Assembly: GCA_900473415.1 (NCBI GenBank)
Contig: UCLR01000032.1
Coordinates: forward strand, 62,001 to 126,000
Length of the DNA: 64,000 bases
Source: Hyphomicrobiales bacterium
Lineage (GTDB): Bacteria; Pseudomonadota; Alphaproteobacteria; Rhizobiales; Beijerinckiaceae
Reading direction: 5' to 3'
Part shown: in pieces, positions 23,926-32,747 of the stretch
How positions within the stretch are numbered: the first letter of the stretch is position 1
Layout: the number at the start of each line of letters is the position of its first letter
Made by a program: the position numbers and the translations under genes
The notes under the pieces: generated by a model
What the model was told of the DNA's origin: nothing
The model's database searches: none
Seen by the model: the letters and a program-made list of their open reading frames with translations, nothing else

Positions 23926-25776
23926 ATGACAGGCACGATCCGCCTCACCATGGCGCAGGCGCTAACGCGCTTTCTCAGCCGCCAGATGACCGAGATCGAC
24001 GGGCAGCGCCTGCCGATCTTCGGCGGCGTCTGGGCGATCTTCGGGCACGGCAATGTCGCGGGCCTCGGCGAGGCGCTCTGGCATGAGCGCGAGCAACTGC
24101 CGACCTTCCGCGCCCATAACGAGCAGGCCATGGCGCACGCGGCCATCGCCTATGCCAAGGCGAACATGCGCCGTCGGTTCATGGCCGCTACCACCTCGAT
24201 CGGCCCCGGAGCGACCAACCTCGTCACCGCTGCCGCCCTCGCCCATGTCAACCGCCTGCCGGTCCTGCTGCTGCCGGGCGACGTCTTCGCCGGTCGCATC
24301 CCCGACCCTGTCCTCCAGCAGGTCGAGGATTTCGGCGACGGCACGGTCTCGGCCAATGACTGCTTTAAGCCCGTTTCGCGCTATTTCGACCGCATCACCC
24401 GGCCTGAGCAGATCATCCCGGCGCTCACCCGCGCCATGCAGGTGCTGACCGGCCCGGCCGAATGCGGCCCGGTCACGCTCGCGCTCTGCCAGGACGTGCA
24501 GGCGGAGGCCTACGACTATCCCGAGAGCTTCTTCACTGAGCGTCTCTGGACGCCGCGCCGCCCTCGCCCCGACCGCGCCGAGCTGAAAGCCGCCGCCGCG
24601 GCACTCAAAGTTGCGAAGAAGCCGCTGATCGTCGCCGGCGGCGGCGTACTCTATTCCGGAGCCTCCGACGAACTCGCGCGCTTCTCGGCGGCAACCGGCA
24701 TTCCGGTCTGCGAGACGCAAGGCGGCAAATCCTCCCTGCCGGACGACGATGCGCTCAACATGGCGGCCGTCGGCGTCACCGGCACCTCGGCAGCCAACCG
24801 CCTAGCCGCCGAGGCCGACCTGATCCTCGCCGTCGGTACGAGGCTGCAAGACTTCACCACCGGCTCCTGGGCGCTCTTTGGCGCGGCGGGCAAGACGATC
24901 ATCGGCCTCAACGTCCAGCCCTTCGACGCCGGCAAGCATCGGGCCCTGCCGCTGGTCGCGGACGCCTGCGAGGGGCTGGCCGAACTGGCCCAAGCCATCG
25001 GCGGCTGGAAGGCCCCCGAGAGCTGGACGGCCAATGCCAAGGCCGGCAAGGCCGACTGGCGCAAGGAGGCTGAGAAAGCCACCGTCGCAACCAACGCCGA
25101 CCTGCCCTCGGATGCACAGGTCATCGGCGCCGTGCAGCGCGCGCTCGGTTCCGAGGTGCTTCTGCTCCACGCTGCAGGCGGGCTGCCGGGCGAGTTGCAC
25201 AAACTCTGGCAAGCCGGATCGCCCGGTTCGTACCACGCCGAATACGGCTATTCATGCATGGGCTATGAAATCGCCGGCGGCCTCGGCGCCAAGATGGCGC
25301 GGCCCGATCGGGAGGTCGTCGTCATGGTCGGCGACGGCTCCTATCTCATGATGAATTCCGAGATTGCGACCTCGGTGATGTTGGGGCTCAAGCTCACCAT
25401 CGTGCTGCTCGACAATCGCGGCTTCGGCTGCATCAACCGCCTGCAGAACGCGACCGGCGGCCAGAGCTTCAACAACCTGCTCAAGGACGCCCGCCACGAA
25501 ACGCTGCCGGAGATCGACTTCGTCGCCCATGCGGCGAGCATGGGTGCAATCGCGACGAAGGCGGCCTCCATCGCCGAGCTCGAAAGCGCGCTCACTGCGG
25601 CGAAGACCAAAGCGCGCACGACTGTCGTGGTCATCGACACCGACCCGCTGATCTCGACCGGCGCCGGCGGCGCCTGGTGGGATGTGGCGGTGCCGGAGAT
25701 CAGCGAACGCGAGCAGGTCCGCACCGCGCGGGCGGATTACGATACGCTGCGCAAGCGTCAGACCATCGGCAACTGA
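23926..25776 (+). CDS. iolD: 3D-(3,5/4)-trihydroxycyclohexane-1,2-dione hydrolase
   Basis: This is a thiamine diphosphate enzyme that opens the ring of the diketo inositol intermediate to give 5-deoxy-D-glucuronate. The catalytic Glu lies in A-H-N-E-Q-A-M-A (about residue 65). The ThDP/metal motif G-D-G-S-Y-L-M-M-N-S-E at about 468 is followed by L-L-D-N-R-G-F-G-C-I. At 616 residues the length fits IolD. It follows iolC by 24 bp and precedes iolE in the operon. Confidence 0.95.
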   Translation: MTGTIRLTMAQALTRFLSRQMTEIDGQRLPIFGGVWAIFGHGNVAGLGEALWHEREQLPTFRAHNEQAMAHAAIAYAKANMRRRFMAATTSIGPGATNLVTAAALAHVNRLPVLLLPGDVFAGRIPDPVLQQVEDFGDGTVSANDCFKPVSRYFDRITRPEQIIPALTRAMQVLTGPAECGPVTLALCQDVQAEAYDYPESFFTERLWTPRRPRPDRAELKAAAAALKVAKKPLIVAGGGVLYSGASDELARFSAATGIPVCETQGGKSSLPDDDALNMAAVGVTGTSAANRLAAEADLILAVGTRLQDFTTGSWALFGAAGKTIIGLNVQPFDAGKHRALPLVADACEGLAELAQAIGGWKAPESWTANAKAGKADWRKEAEKATVATNADLPSDAQVIGAVQRALGSEVLLLHAAGGLPGELHKLWQAGSPGSYHAEYGYSCMGYEIAGGLGAKMARPDREVVVMVGDGSYLMMNSEIATSVMLGLKLTIVLLDNRGFGCINRLQNATGGQSFNNLLKDARHETLPEIDFVAHAASMGAIATKAASIAELESALTAAKTKARTTVVVIDTDPLISTGAGGAWWDVAVPEISEREQVRTARADYDTLRKRQTIGN

Positions 25777-25807
25777 AGCCGTCCCTTAGGCGAGAAAGAC
25801 TCCTGAT

Positions 25808-26692
25808 ATGATCCGCATCGGCGCGAACCCCATCGGCTGGTCGAATGACGACATGCTGGAGATCGGCGGCGACATCCCGCTGGAGACCTGCCTGAAGGAA
25901 GCCCGCGCAGCCGGCTTCACCGGCATGGAGCTGGGCAACAAGTTTCCGCGCGAGGCCGCGAAGCTGAAGCCGATCCTCGACGCCCACGGCCACGCCCTCG
26001 TCTCGGGCTGGTACTCGACCGAACTGCTCATCCGTGACGTCGCCGCCGAGATGGACGCCGTGAAGGCCCATGCGACCCTGCTCAGGGACATGGGTTGCGC
26101 CGTGCTGATCGCGGCCGAGACCTCGAACGCGATCCATTCCGACATCACCAAGCCGCTCTCGGCCCGCCCCGTCCTGCCCAAGGCGCGCTGGGACGAGTTC
26201 GGCGCGCGCTACACCAACTTCGCCGAGGCCGTGAAGGCCGAATACGGGCTCCAGCTCGTCTACCACCATCATATGGGCACGGTGGTTCAGACCGAGGCCG
26301 AGATCGACCGCTTCATGGGCGTCACTGGCCCGGCCGTCGGCCTGCTGCTCGACACCGGCCACGCGACCTGGGGCGGCGGCGATCCGGCGCGGATCGCCCG
26401 CCACTGGAAGGAGCGCATCCACCACGTCCATTGCAAGGACATCCGCGAGGCGGTGATGTGGCGCTCGAACCGCGAGGACTGGTCCTTCCTCGAATCCGTT
26501 CTGGCCGGCGTCTATACCGTGCCGGGCGACGGGCTGATCGACTATGTCGGCGTGCTCAAGGAGCTGCAGGGCTATTCGGGCTGGATCGTGGTCGAGGCGG
26601 AGCAGGACCCGAAGAAGGCCGAGCCGGCCGCTTACGCCAAGCTTGGCCACGCCAATCTGGTGCGCTTCATCAAGGACGCCGAGCTGGGCTGA
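25808..26692 (+). CDS. iolE: myo-inosose-2 dehydratase
   Basis: This is a TIM-barrel protein of the xylose-isomerase-like family that dehydrates 2-keto-myo-inositol, the second step of inositol breakdown. Typical are the N-terminal I-G-A-N-P-I-G-W-S-N-D, the V-Y-H-H-H-M-G-T metal/active-site strand, L-D-T-G-H-A-T and H-H-V-H-C-K-D. It has 294 residues. It lies between iolD and iolB, 12 bp before the latter. Confidence 0.95.
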   Translation: MIRIGANPIGWSNDDMLEIGGDIPLETCLKEARAAGFTGMELGNKFPREAAKLKPILDAHGHALVSGWYSTELLIRDVAAEMDAVKAHATLLRDMGCAVLIAAETSNAIHSDITKPLSARPVLPKARWDEFGARYTNFAEAVKAEYGLQLVYHHHMGTVVQTEAEIDRFMGVTGPAVGLLLDTGHATWGGGDPARIARHWKERIHHVHCKDIREAVMWRSNREDWSFLESVLAGVYTVPGDGLIDYVGVLKELQGYSGWIVVEAEQDPKKAEPAAYAKLGHANLVRFIKDAELG

Positions 26693-26704
26693 AAGGACCG
26701 CGCC

Positions 26705-27502
26705 ATGTCCCATCTCAAGATCAGACCCTCCGGCAGCCACGGCCGCGTCACCCATGTCACGCCGCAGAGCGCCGGCTGGGCTTACGTCGGCTTCGACCTC
26801 CATCGCCTGAAGCCGGGCGAAACCGTCTCCGCCCGGACGGAGGACCGCGAAGCCTGCCTCGTCTTCGTCACCGGCAAGGGTGCGGTCGCGGCCGGCGGGC
26901 AGGCGCTGGGCGAGCTTGGCGGCCGCATGAGCCCTTTCGAGGGTAAGCCTTGGTCCGTCTACGTGCCGCAGGATTCCGACTGGGCGGTCACGGCCACGAC
27001 CGATCTCGAACTCGCCGTCTGCACCGCACCAGGGCTGAAGGGCGGGCTGCCGGTACGTGTCATCGCCCCCGACGATCTCGGACAGGAGATCCGCGGCAAG
27101 GACTCGAACACCCGCCATGTCACCAATATCCTGCCCGAGGGCGAGCCGGCGGATTCGCTGCTTGTGGTCGAGGTCATCACGCCCGCCGGCAACACCTCGA
27201 GCTACCCGCCGCACAAGCACGACGCCGACGATCTGCCTCGAGAATCCTATCTGGAAGAGACCTACTACCATCGCCTCAACCCGCCGCAGGGCTTCGGCTT
27301 CCAGCGTGTCTACACGGACGACCGCTCGCTGGACGAGGCCATGGCGATTGAGAATGGCGACGTCGTGCTGGTGCCGAAGGGCTATCACCCCTGCGCCACC
27401 TGCCACGGCTACGATCTCTACTATCTCAACGTGATGGCCGGCCCGAAGCGGACGTGGAAGTTCCACAACGCCGCCGAGCACGAGTGGCTGCTGAAGAGCT
27501 GA
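26705..27502 (+). CDS. iolB: 5-deoxy-glucuronate isomerase
   Basis: This bicupin enzyme converts 5-deoxy-D-glucuronate to 5-dehydro-2-deoxy-D-gluconate, the substrate of IolC. The C-terminal cupin carries the metal ligands in P-P-H-K-H-D (about residue 170) and in K-G-Y-H-P-C (about 225), followed by Y-Y-L-N-V-M-A-G. At 265 residues it has family length. It is the last gene of the operon. No clear terminator follows; the next gene is on the other strand. iolG (dehydrogenase) and iolA are absent from the window. Confidence 0.95.
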   Translation: MSHLKIRPSGSHGRVTHVTPQSAGWAYVGFDLHRLKPGETVSARTEDREACLVFVTGKGAVAAGGQALGELGGRMSPFEGKPWSVYVPQDSDWAVTATTDLELAVCTAPGLKGGLPVRVIAPDDLGQEIRGKDSNTRHVTNILPEGEPADSLLVVEVITPAGNTSSYPPHKHDADDLPRESYLEETYYHRLNPPQGFGFQRVYTDDRSLDEAMAIENGDVVLVPKGYHPCATCHGYDLYYLNVMAGPKRTWKFHNAAEHEWLLKS

Positions 27503-27577
27503 CCACCGCCGTCTCCCGGATTCGGTCCCGGCTAAGAAACCGGGATAGCAGACGAGTTCCGGGCGGAATCGGCCCGC

Positions 27578-27889
27578 CTAGGTATTGCTGCACTTGTAGA
27601 CGGTGCCGATCGCATCCGGCCCCTTCCACTTCACATCCGCGACGCTGGCCAGCACATGGGTGCCGCCCATCTCGGCCGCACGGATCTTCAGGTGGGCGAT
27701 CACCGTATCGCGGCTCTTGTCGAGCGGCATGATCGCCTGGAACTGGGACTGGCCGTCGATCTTGCCGAGATCGGTGCAGTTCTCGACGACGCCCTTGGCA
27801 TCGGTGACGACAACGACGCTGCTGCGGGAGGTGTGGTAGGCGCAGGCGCCCAGCATCAGCGCGGGCAGAAGGAAGAGAAAGCGCGGCAT
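27578..27889 (-). CDS. small lipoprotein, DUF4156-like
   Basis: This is a 103-residue protein. The ATG at 27889 gives M-P-R-F-L-F-L-L-P-A-L-M-L-G-A-C, a lipoprotein signal with lipobox L-G-A-C. The mature part has the pattern E-N-C-x-D-L-G-K-I-x-G and later A-A-E-M-G-G-T-H-V-L, which recalls DUF4156 lipoproteins. Their function is unknown. It is divergent from the next small lipoprotein gene. Confidence 0.68.
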   Translation of the reverse strand: MPRFLFLLPALMLGACAYHTSRSSVVVVTDAKGVVENCTDLGKIDGQSQFQAIMPLDKSRDTVIAHLKIRAAEMGGTHVLASVADVKWKGPDAIGTVYKCSNT

Positions 27890-28039
27890 CGTCGGTCCGG
27901 ACTGTTTCAATGTGCAGGTCGGCGCCATGTTCCGCTGCTTTGGCGCAAATGCAAGCCCGACTCTGCAGGTGTCTGCCGGGTATGCCCAGTACGAGCATCC
28001 TTCGATCGCAGGAAGTTTAACGTAACGGCAGTGTTATTC

Positions 28040-28068
28040 TTGACCTGCATATGCACCTGCCCTTAAGT
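28040..28068 (+). promoter_or_regulatory. candidate sigma-70 promoter
   Basis: TTGACC at 28040-28045 and TTAAGT at 28063-28068 are 17 bp apart, 38 bp before the next start codon. A GAGAAGGA ribosome site follows at 28091-28098. Confidence 0.5.
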
Positions 28069-28105
28069 CCCGGCAGGCCAATGGGAGGCTGAGAAGGATT
28101 TGACG

Positions 28106-28402
28106 ATGCGTAGCATTCTGATTGTTGGCGCCATGGCCGCGCTTCTCGCCGGCTGCCAGACGGCGCAGGAGTCCATGGCTGACGCCGAGGTCACCTGCGA
28201 GGCGCAGGGTTTCCGTCCGGGCACGCGCGCTTATCAGCAGTGCCGCTCGGCGAATTATGTCGAGAACCGCCGTGCTTCGAACGAGGCCGGCAACGCGGTC
28301 GCCGCTGGCGTGGCCGCGGGCGTCGTCGGTGGCGCCATCGCAGCTGGCGCCAGCCGCCACTACTATGGCGGCTACTACGGCCCGCGCCGCTACTGGTATT
28401 GA
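28106..28402 (+). CDS. small lipoprotein with Gly/Ala-rich membrane segment
   Basis: This 98-residue protein has a lipoprotein signal (residues 1-17, lipobox L-A-G-C). A short domain with two cysteines follows (V-T-C-E-A-Q-G and Q-Q-C-R-S-A-N-Y), then an alternating Gly/Ala/Val hydrophobic stretch at about 62-80 that looks like a glycine-zipper, and a Tyr/Gly-rich end. Such proteins are common envelope proteins of unknown role in rhizobia. GAGAAGGA sits 7 nt before the ATG, and a strong terminator follows. Confidence 0.75.
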   Translation: MRSILIVGAMAALLAGCQTAQESMADAEVTCEAQGFRPGTRAYQQCRSANYVENRRASNEAGNAVAAGVAAGVVGGAIAAGASRHYYGGYYGPRRYWY

Positions 28403-28448
28403 TAGAGGCCGGCGCCTCCGCCCGGATGGCGTAGCCTGAAAAATCGGA

Positions 28449-28485
28449 AGCCCTGCGGCGCCCAAGCGTCGCAGGGCTTTTGTTT
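28449..28485 (+). terminator. rho-independent terminator
   Basis: A 12-bp stem with one mismatch (AGCCCTGCGGCG at 28449-28460, CGTCGCAGGGCT at 28467-28478) is followed by TTTGTTT. It ends the small lipoprotein gene. Confidence 0.85.
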
Positions 28486-28508
28486 GCTGGCTACAGGAAT
28501 ACCACGGG

Positions 28509-29195
28509 TTAGCGGCGGCTTGTTCGCTTCCTGGCCGGCGCGCGCGAAGCAGCCGGAGCCGAAGTGGTTTCGCTGACAGCCGACGCGGTCGAACTCAGCA
28601 GCGAGCCGATCACATAGACGGCAAGCCCCAGCCCGAGCAGCGCGGCCATCGGTTCGCGCTCCGCACGCCTTGCCAGCATGCGTCCGCCCAGATCGGCATA
28701 GTCCCGTGCCCGCGCCGCATAGTCGGCCGCATAACCGCTCGCGCGGTCAGCATAGTCGTCGGCCACGTCGCGCTGCGCGTTGAGCCATTTGCCCCCGCTC
28801 CTCAGCGCGCGCTGTCCGGCCGCGGCAGCATCGTCGCCGTAGTCGCTCAACCAGCCGCGCCAACGGTCATAGGCCGGCCGGCGCTCCCAGGGCTGCGGGC
28901 GCAGCATCGCCCAGGCGATCAGGCCGAAGCTGAGCGCACCGAGCCCGAATACGGCGAGCGGATGACGCTCGACGCCGCGCGCGACCGCCTCCCCGCCTTC
29001 ACGAAGGGTCTCCATCGGCTCGGCCTCGTCCCAGGCCTCCCGGGCGCGCTCATAACCCTCCTTCACCGTCTCACCCGCCCGGCCGGCCATATCCGCCGCC
29101 TTGCTGCGCAGGTTCTGCACGGTGGCGCCCGCCTCCTCGCGCGCCTCCTCGGGATCGGGCGGCACATCGGGCGGAAAGCTGTTCGTCATCGCCAT
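28509..29195 (-). CDS. two-TM helical protein of unknown function
   Basis: This is a 228-residue protein with an acidic N-terminus. A long amphipathic helical stretch (residues about 15-65, rich in A, E, R and K) comes next, then a hydrophobic helix at about 80-98 (F-G-L-G-A-L-S-F-G-L-I-A-W-A), a Tyr/Asp/Ala-rich middle with repeated D-Y-A units, and a second hydrophobic helix near 190. It ends in an Arg-rich tail. GGAGAGG lies 5 nt before the ATG at 29195. I do not recognise the family; the first part resembles CsbD/YtjA-like stress proteins only in composition. Confidence 0.62.
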   Translation of the reverse strand: MAMTNSFPPDVPPDPEEAREEAGATVQNLRSKAADMAGRAGETVKEGYERAREAWDEAEPMETLREGGEAVARGVERHPLAVFGLGALSFGLIAWAMLRPQPWERRPAYDRWRGWLSDYGDDAAAAGQRALRSGGKWLNAQRDVADDYADRASGYAADYAARARDYADLGGRMLARRAEREPMAALLGLGLAVYVIGSLLSSTASAVSETTSAPAASRAPARKRTSRR

Positions 29196-29389
29196 GGCGG
29201 CCTCTCCGTTTCTTGATGATGTCATGGCAGTGAACAGCCGTCGCCGCTGCATGTTCCCGCGGGCGTTCCCACTCCATGCGACATGCCGAATTCCTGGGTC
29301 ACATTTCTTCGGCTGTTCGGCCATGACGGCGTCATGATTGGATGCGATCCAGCACCCCATAGGGGCCTCCATACGAGAAGGAGACGCTT

Positions 29390-29599
29390 ATGCACGTTCA
29401 GCACCTCCAGATCGCACATTCCTCAGTGCTCTCGGATCCCGAATGGATCGCACTCGAGAGCATTGAAGAAGAGACCCGGCACTTCATCTTCGACGATACG
29501 ATGCTGCTTGCCCTGCAGGATCGCGGCCTGGTGGAATCCGACGGCATCGCCTGGCGGGTCACCGAAACCGGGCAAAAGCGTCTGAGCGAGCGCGTCTGA
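29390..29599 (+). CDS. small hypothetical protein (69 aa)
   Basis: This is a 69-residue soluble protein with AAGGAG 6 nt before the ATG. The second half (L-L-A-L-Q-D-R-G-L-V-E-S-D-G-I-A-W-R-V-T-E-T-G) looks like the wing and following strand of a winged-helix domain, but the recognition helix is not obvious. I cannot assign a function. Two hairpins lie downstream. Confidence 0.6.
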   Translation: MHVQHLQIAHSSVLSDPEWIALESIEEETRHFIFDDTMLLALQDRGLVESDGIAWRVTETGQKRLSERV

Positions 29600-29674
29600 T
29601 CGACCCGCGTCGCAAGACGTATCGGCGCAAGCCAAGGCTGCCGTAGTCAGAAACTCCCGAACCGATATGGTTGT

Positions 29675-29698
29675 CCCCGCCCTCCGAGGCGGGGTTTT
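29675..29698 (+). terminator. rho-independent terminator
   Basis: CCCCGCC (29675-29681) pairs with GGCGGGG (29688-29694) and is followed by TTTT. It lies 76 bp after the small hypothetical gene. Confidence 0.7.
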
Positions 29699-29729
29699 CG
29701 ACGGCGCTGGAAAAACTCCAGCGCCGTCG
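29699..29729. repeat. perfect 12-bp hairpin in the 5' region of the PHA-system gene
   Basis: CGACGGCGCTGG (29699-29710) and CCAGCGCCGTCG (29718-29729) pair perfectly around AAAAACT. It follows directly on the previous terminator and lies about 38 bp before the next start codon, so it may belong to a tandem terminator or to that gene's leader. Confidence 0.6.
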
Positions 29730-29767
29730 CCATGTCGGGAGTCCCTCTCCGCTTGCGACGAGACACC

Positions 29768-30088
29768 ATGGCCAGACCCGTCACCATCACCATCTCGCAT
29801 GAGCTCGGCCGGGAAGGCGCGGTGAGCCGCCTGCGCAGCGGCATCGACAGCATCCGCGACAGGCTCGGCATGGTGCGGATGCAGCTCGTTGACGAGAGCT
29901 GGGAGGGCGACAGCCTGCGTTTCGGCGTGGCCGCGCTGGGTCATACGGTCCACGGCCGCATCGATGTCGAGGACAGCCTGGTCCGCGTCGAGGTGACGCT
30001 GCCCTGGATGCTTGCCGTCTTCGCAGAGAAGCTGAAGATCGGGGTCGAGAAGCAGGGTCAGGTGCTGCTGGAAAAGCCGAAAGGCTGA
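29768..30088 (+). CDS. polyhydroxyalkanoic acid system family protein
   Basis: This 106-residue protein matches the PHA granule-region family. It begins I-T-I-S-H-E-L-G-R-E-G-A, then has W-E-G-D-S-L-R-F, L-G-H-T-V-H-G-R-I-D-V-E-D and the ending E-V-T-L-P-W-M-L-A-V-F-A-E-K-L. Members are found near polyhydroxyalkanoate genes and are thought to associate with storage granules, but biochemical data are thin. No pha synthase gene is in the window, so its role here rests on the family only. Confidence 0.82.
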   Translation: MARPVTITISHELGREGAVSRLRSGIDSIRDRLGMVRMQLVDESWEGDSLRFGVAALGHTVHGRIDVEDSLVRVEVTLPWMLAVFAEKLKIGVEKQGQVLLEKPKG

Positions 30089-30246
30089 GCGCGCCCGCCG
30101 GGGCGGATGGCCTGGCGCTTTCGCCCGCCACCGACCTCAGCCCCACGAAAGACCTACGGCTTAGGTTGAAATCGAGCGCCTGAACCCCCATGCTCGGAAT
30201 CGCCCCAAGCATTTCGATTATCTGACATTTTGGATTAGGGAGACCT

Positions 30247-32085
30247 ATGCACCACGGCCCGCTGATCGCCATCATCGTCGCGGGCCTCGGCCTCGCCTTC
30301 GTCTTCGGCGCGCTCGCCCAAAGGCTCAGGATCTCCCCTCTGGTCGGCTATCTCGCCGCCGGCGTGGCGGCCGGCCCCTTCACGCCCGGCTTCGTCGGTG
30401 ACCAGAACCTCGCCAACGAATTGGCCGAGATCGGCGTCATCCTGCTGATGTTCGGAGTCGGCCTGCACTTCTCGCTGAAGGACCTGCTCTCGGTGAAGGC
30501 GATCGCCGTGCCGGGCGCGGTCGTGCAGATCGGTATCGCCACGCTGCTCGGCCTCGGGCTCGGAACGCTGCTCGGCTGGCCCCTGATCTCCGGCGCCGTC
30601 TTCGGCCTCGCGCTTTCGACCGCGTCCACCGTGGTGCTGCTGCGCGCGCTGCAGGAGCGCCGCCTGGTCCAGACCGAGCGCGGCCGCATCGCCGTCGGCT
30701 GGCTCATCGTCGAGGACATGGCGATGGTGCTGGCGCTGGTGCTGCTGCCCGTGCTGGCGGAAATCCTGGGCGGCCAGCCGGGCTCCGGCAGCCCGCCACT
30801 GGCGGCGCGCTTCGACCTCGGCGTCTGGGGCGTGCTCGGCCTCACCATCGCCAAGCTCATCGGCTTCCTCGCCTTCATGCTGGTGGTCGGCCGACGGGTC
30901 ATCCCATGGGTGCTGCACTGGGTCGCCCATACCGGCTCGCGCGAGCTCTTCCGGCTGGCCGTGCTCGCCGTCGCGCTCGGCGTCGCCTATGCCGCCGCCA
31001 CGCTGTTCGGTGTTTCCTTCGCGCTCGGCGCCTTCTTTGCCGGCATGATCCTCTCGGAATCGCCGCTCTCGCAGCGCGCCGCCGAGGAGACCCTGCCACT
31101 GCGCGACGCCTTCGCCGTGCTGTTCTTCGTCTCGGTCGGCATGCTCTTCGACCCCCACATCGTGCTGACGGCGCCCTGGTCGCTGCTGGCCACCCTCGCG
31201 ATCATCCTGCTCGGCAAATCGGTCGCAGCCTGGCTGATCGTGCGCAGCTTCGGTCGCTCCAACGCGGTCGCGCTCACGATCTCGGCCTCGCTCGCCCAGA
31301 TCGGCGAGTTCTCCTTCATCCTCGCCGGGCTCGGCACCGCGCTCGGCCTCCTGCCGCCAGAGGGGCGCGACCTGATCCTTGCCGGCGCGATCTTCTCGAT
31401 CCTGCTCAACCCCGTCGTCTTCGGCCTGGTCGACCGCTTCTCCAGCGAGGCGCCGGCGCCCAAGCCGAAGCCCGTCACTCCCGCCGCCGAGGCCCCCGCC
31501 GCGGGCCATGCCGACAGCCCGGAGCCGCAACCTGCCGCCCCGCCGGAGCGCGACATCGTCCCGACACAGCTCAGCAATCACATCGTCGTGGTCGGCTATG
31601 GCCGCGTCGGCAGCCTGCTCGGCGCCGGCCTGCTCTCGCAGGGCTCCAGCCTGCTCGTCATCGAGGACAATCCCGAGGCCGTCGCCACGGCCAGGAGCGA
31701 TGGTGCCGAGCTTCTGGTCGGCAATGCGGCCGATCCCGAGGTGCTCGCCGCGGCTGCCGTCGACCGTGCGATCCGCCTCTTCATCGCCATCCCCGGCAGC
31801 TTCGAGGCCGGCCAGGTCTGCCAGCAGGCGCGGGCGGAGAACGCGACCCTGCCGATCGTGGCGCGGGCCCATTCCGACGCCGAGGTCGCGCATCTGATCA
31901 AGTGCGGCGCGACGCTGACTATCATGGGCGAGGCTGAGATCGCCCGCGCGATGTTGTCGCTCTGCCAGAACCTCGGCGCTGCGCCCGCCGAAGCCAAGGC
32001 GGTCGGTGAGGCTGAGCAACCGGCTCCGAAACCGCCCGCTTCGACGCACGAAGAGCCGCCGGAAGAGTCCTCCACGGCGGCCTGA
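30247..32085 (+). CDS. Kef-type monovalent cation/H+ antiporter with TrkA-N domain
   Basis: This is a CPA2-family transporter of 612 residues. About twelve transmembrane helices (residues 5-395) are followed by a Pro/Ala-rich linker (about 400-435). A regulatory TrkA-N Rossmann domain comes next, with the motif V-V-V-G-Y-G-R-V-G-S-L (about 447) and the acidic V-I-E-D-N-P-E. The arrangement matches YbaL/KefB/KefC antiporters, which exchange K+ for H+ and are gated by ligands on the TrkA-N domain. The acidic, Pro-rich C-terminal tail is not typical of KefC. No KefF/KefG ancillary gene is adjacent. Confidence 0.9.
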   Translation: MHHGPLIAIIVAGLGLAFVFGALAQRLRISPLVGYLAAGVAAGPFTPGFVGDQNLANELAEIGVILLMFGVGLHFSLKDLLSVKAIAVPGAVVQIGIATLLGLGLGTLLGWPLISGAVFGLALSTASTVVLLRALQERRLVQTERGRIAVGWLIVEDMAMVLALVLLPVLAEILGGQPGSGSPPLAARFDLGVWGVLGLTIAKLIGFLAFMLVVGRRVIPWVLHWVAHTGSRELFRLAVLAVALGVAYAAATLFGVSFALGAFFAGMILSESPLSQRAAEETLPLRDAFAVLFFVSVGMLFDPHIVLTAPWSLLATLAIILLGKSVAAWLIVRSFGRSNAVALTISASLAQIGEFSFILAGLGTALGLLPPEGRDLILAGAIFSILLNPVVFGLVDRFSSEAPAPKPKPVTPAAEAPAAGHADSPEPQPAAPPERDIVPTQLSNHIVVVGYGRVGSLLGAGLLSQGSSLLVIEDNPEAVATARSDGAELLVGNAADPEVLAAAAVDRAIRLFIAIPGSFEAGQVCQQARAENATLPIVARAHSDAEVAHLIKCGATLTIMGEAEIARAMLSLCQNLGAAPAEAKAVGEAEQPAPKPPASTHEEPPEESSTAA

Positions 32086-32093
32086 ACTCCTGC

Positions 32094-32187
32094 GTCATCC
32101 TCGGGCGCTGCAAGGCGCGGGCCCGAGAATTTCGGGACCAGAAGGCGCTAGAGCCCCCTTCTGCAAGAGCTCGGGTCAAGCCCGAGC
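32094..32187. repeat. palindromic intergenic repeats (CTCGGGC and GGGTCAAGCCC types)
   Basis: GTCATCCTCGGGC starts at 32094, and its CTCGGGC (32100-32106) pairs with GCCCGAG (32121-32127). A second hairpin GCTCGGG-TCAAG-CCCGAGC lies at 32169-32187. They sit between the convergent antiporter and DUF3830 genes and could terminate both. Confidence 0.7.
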
Positions 32188-32220
32188 ATGGCGCTCAGTG
32201 GCGAGCCGCCCTTGGCCCAT

Positions 32221-32637
32221 TCAGCCGGCCAGGTCGAAGCGGATGTCCTGCGCGCCTTCGTAGAGCGTCTTGCGGCCGAGGGGGTGGACGTTCTCCAGCC
32301 CGGAGGTCAGGGTCAGGAAGTGGTTGCCCGAGAGCTGGCCCGCCTTGCTGGCGAATTGCACCGGGCCATAGGCGAGCAGGATCTCGGTCTCGCTGACACC
32401 GCCCGGATACAGGATGATCTGGCCCGGAGCCGGATAGCTGGTGTTGTTCTCGTAGCCCACGCCGAAATCGAGATCGCCGAGCGGCATCCAGACGCCCTCG
32501 CCGCTCCAGCGCACATGCACGATCCGGCTGATGAAGGGCAGATGGGCCAGGAACGCCGCGCAGGTCTTCGGCGCCGCCTCGAGTTCGAGCTTGGCATCGA
32601 AGCGATAGGGACCGGCGGTGACGATCAGCTTGCTCAT
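32221..32637 (-). CDS. DUF3830 family protein
   Basis: This 138-residue protein matches DUF3830, a family with a cyclophilin-like beta-barrel fold and no known activity. Recognisable blocks are E-A-A-P-K-T-C-A-A-F, I-V-H-V-R-W-S-G-E, N-N-T-S-Y-P-A-P-G-Q-I-I-L-Y-P-G-G and S-E-T-E-I-L-L-A-Y-G. Members often occur near catabolic and transport genes for unusual organic acids. Here the next gene in the same direction upstream is an EamA exporter, about 110 bp away. Confidence 0.82.
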   Translation of the reverse strand: MSKLIVTAGPYRFDAKLELEAAPKTCAAFLAHLPFISRIVHVRWSGEGVWMPLGDLDFGVGYENNTSYPAPGQIILYPGGVSETEILLAYGPVQFASKAGQLSGNHFLTLTSGLENVHPLGRKTLYEGAQDIRFDLAG

Positions 32638-32747
32638 GGAACACCTGTCCTTGGATGAAGAGGAAACCTATCGCTGAATGGCATTGCGCGCGACTGCTGC
32701 GCAAGTGCCTCGCCGGCACAGCAGCGTGTCCGGGATGCGAAGGATGC

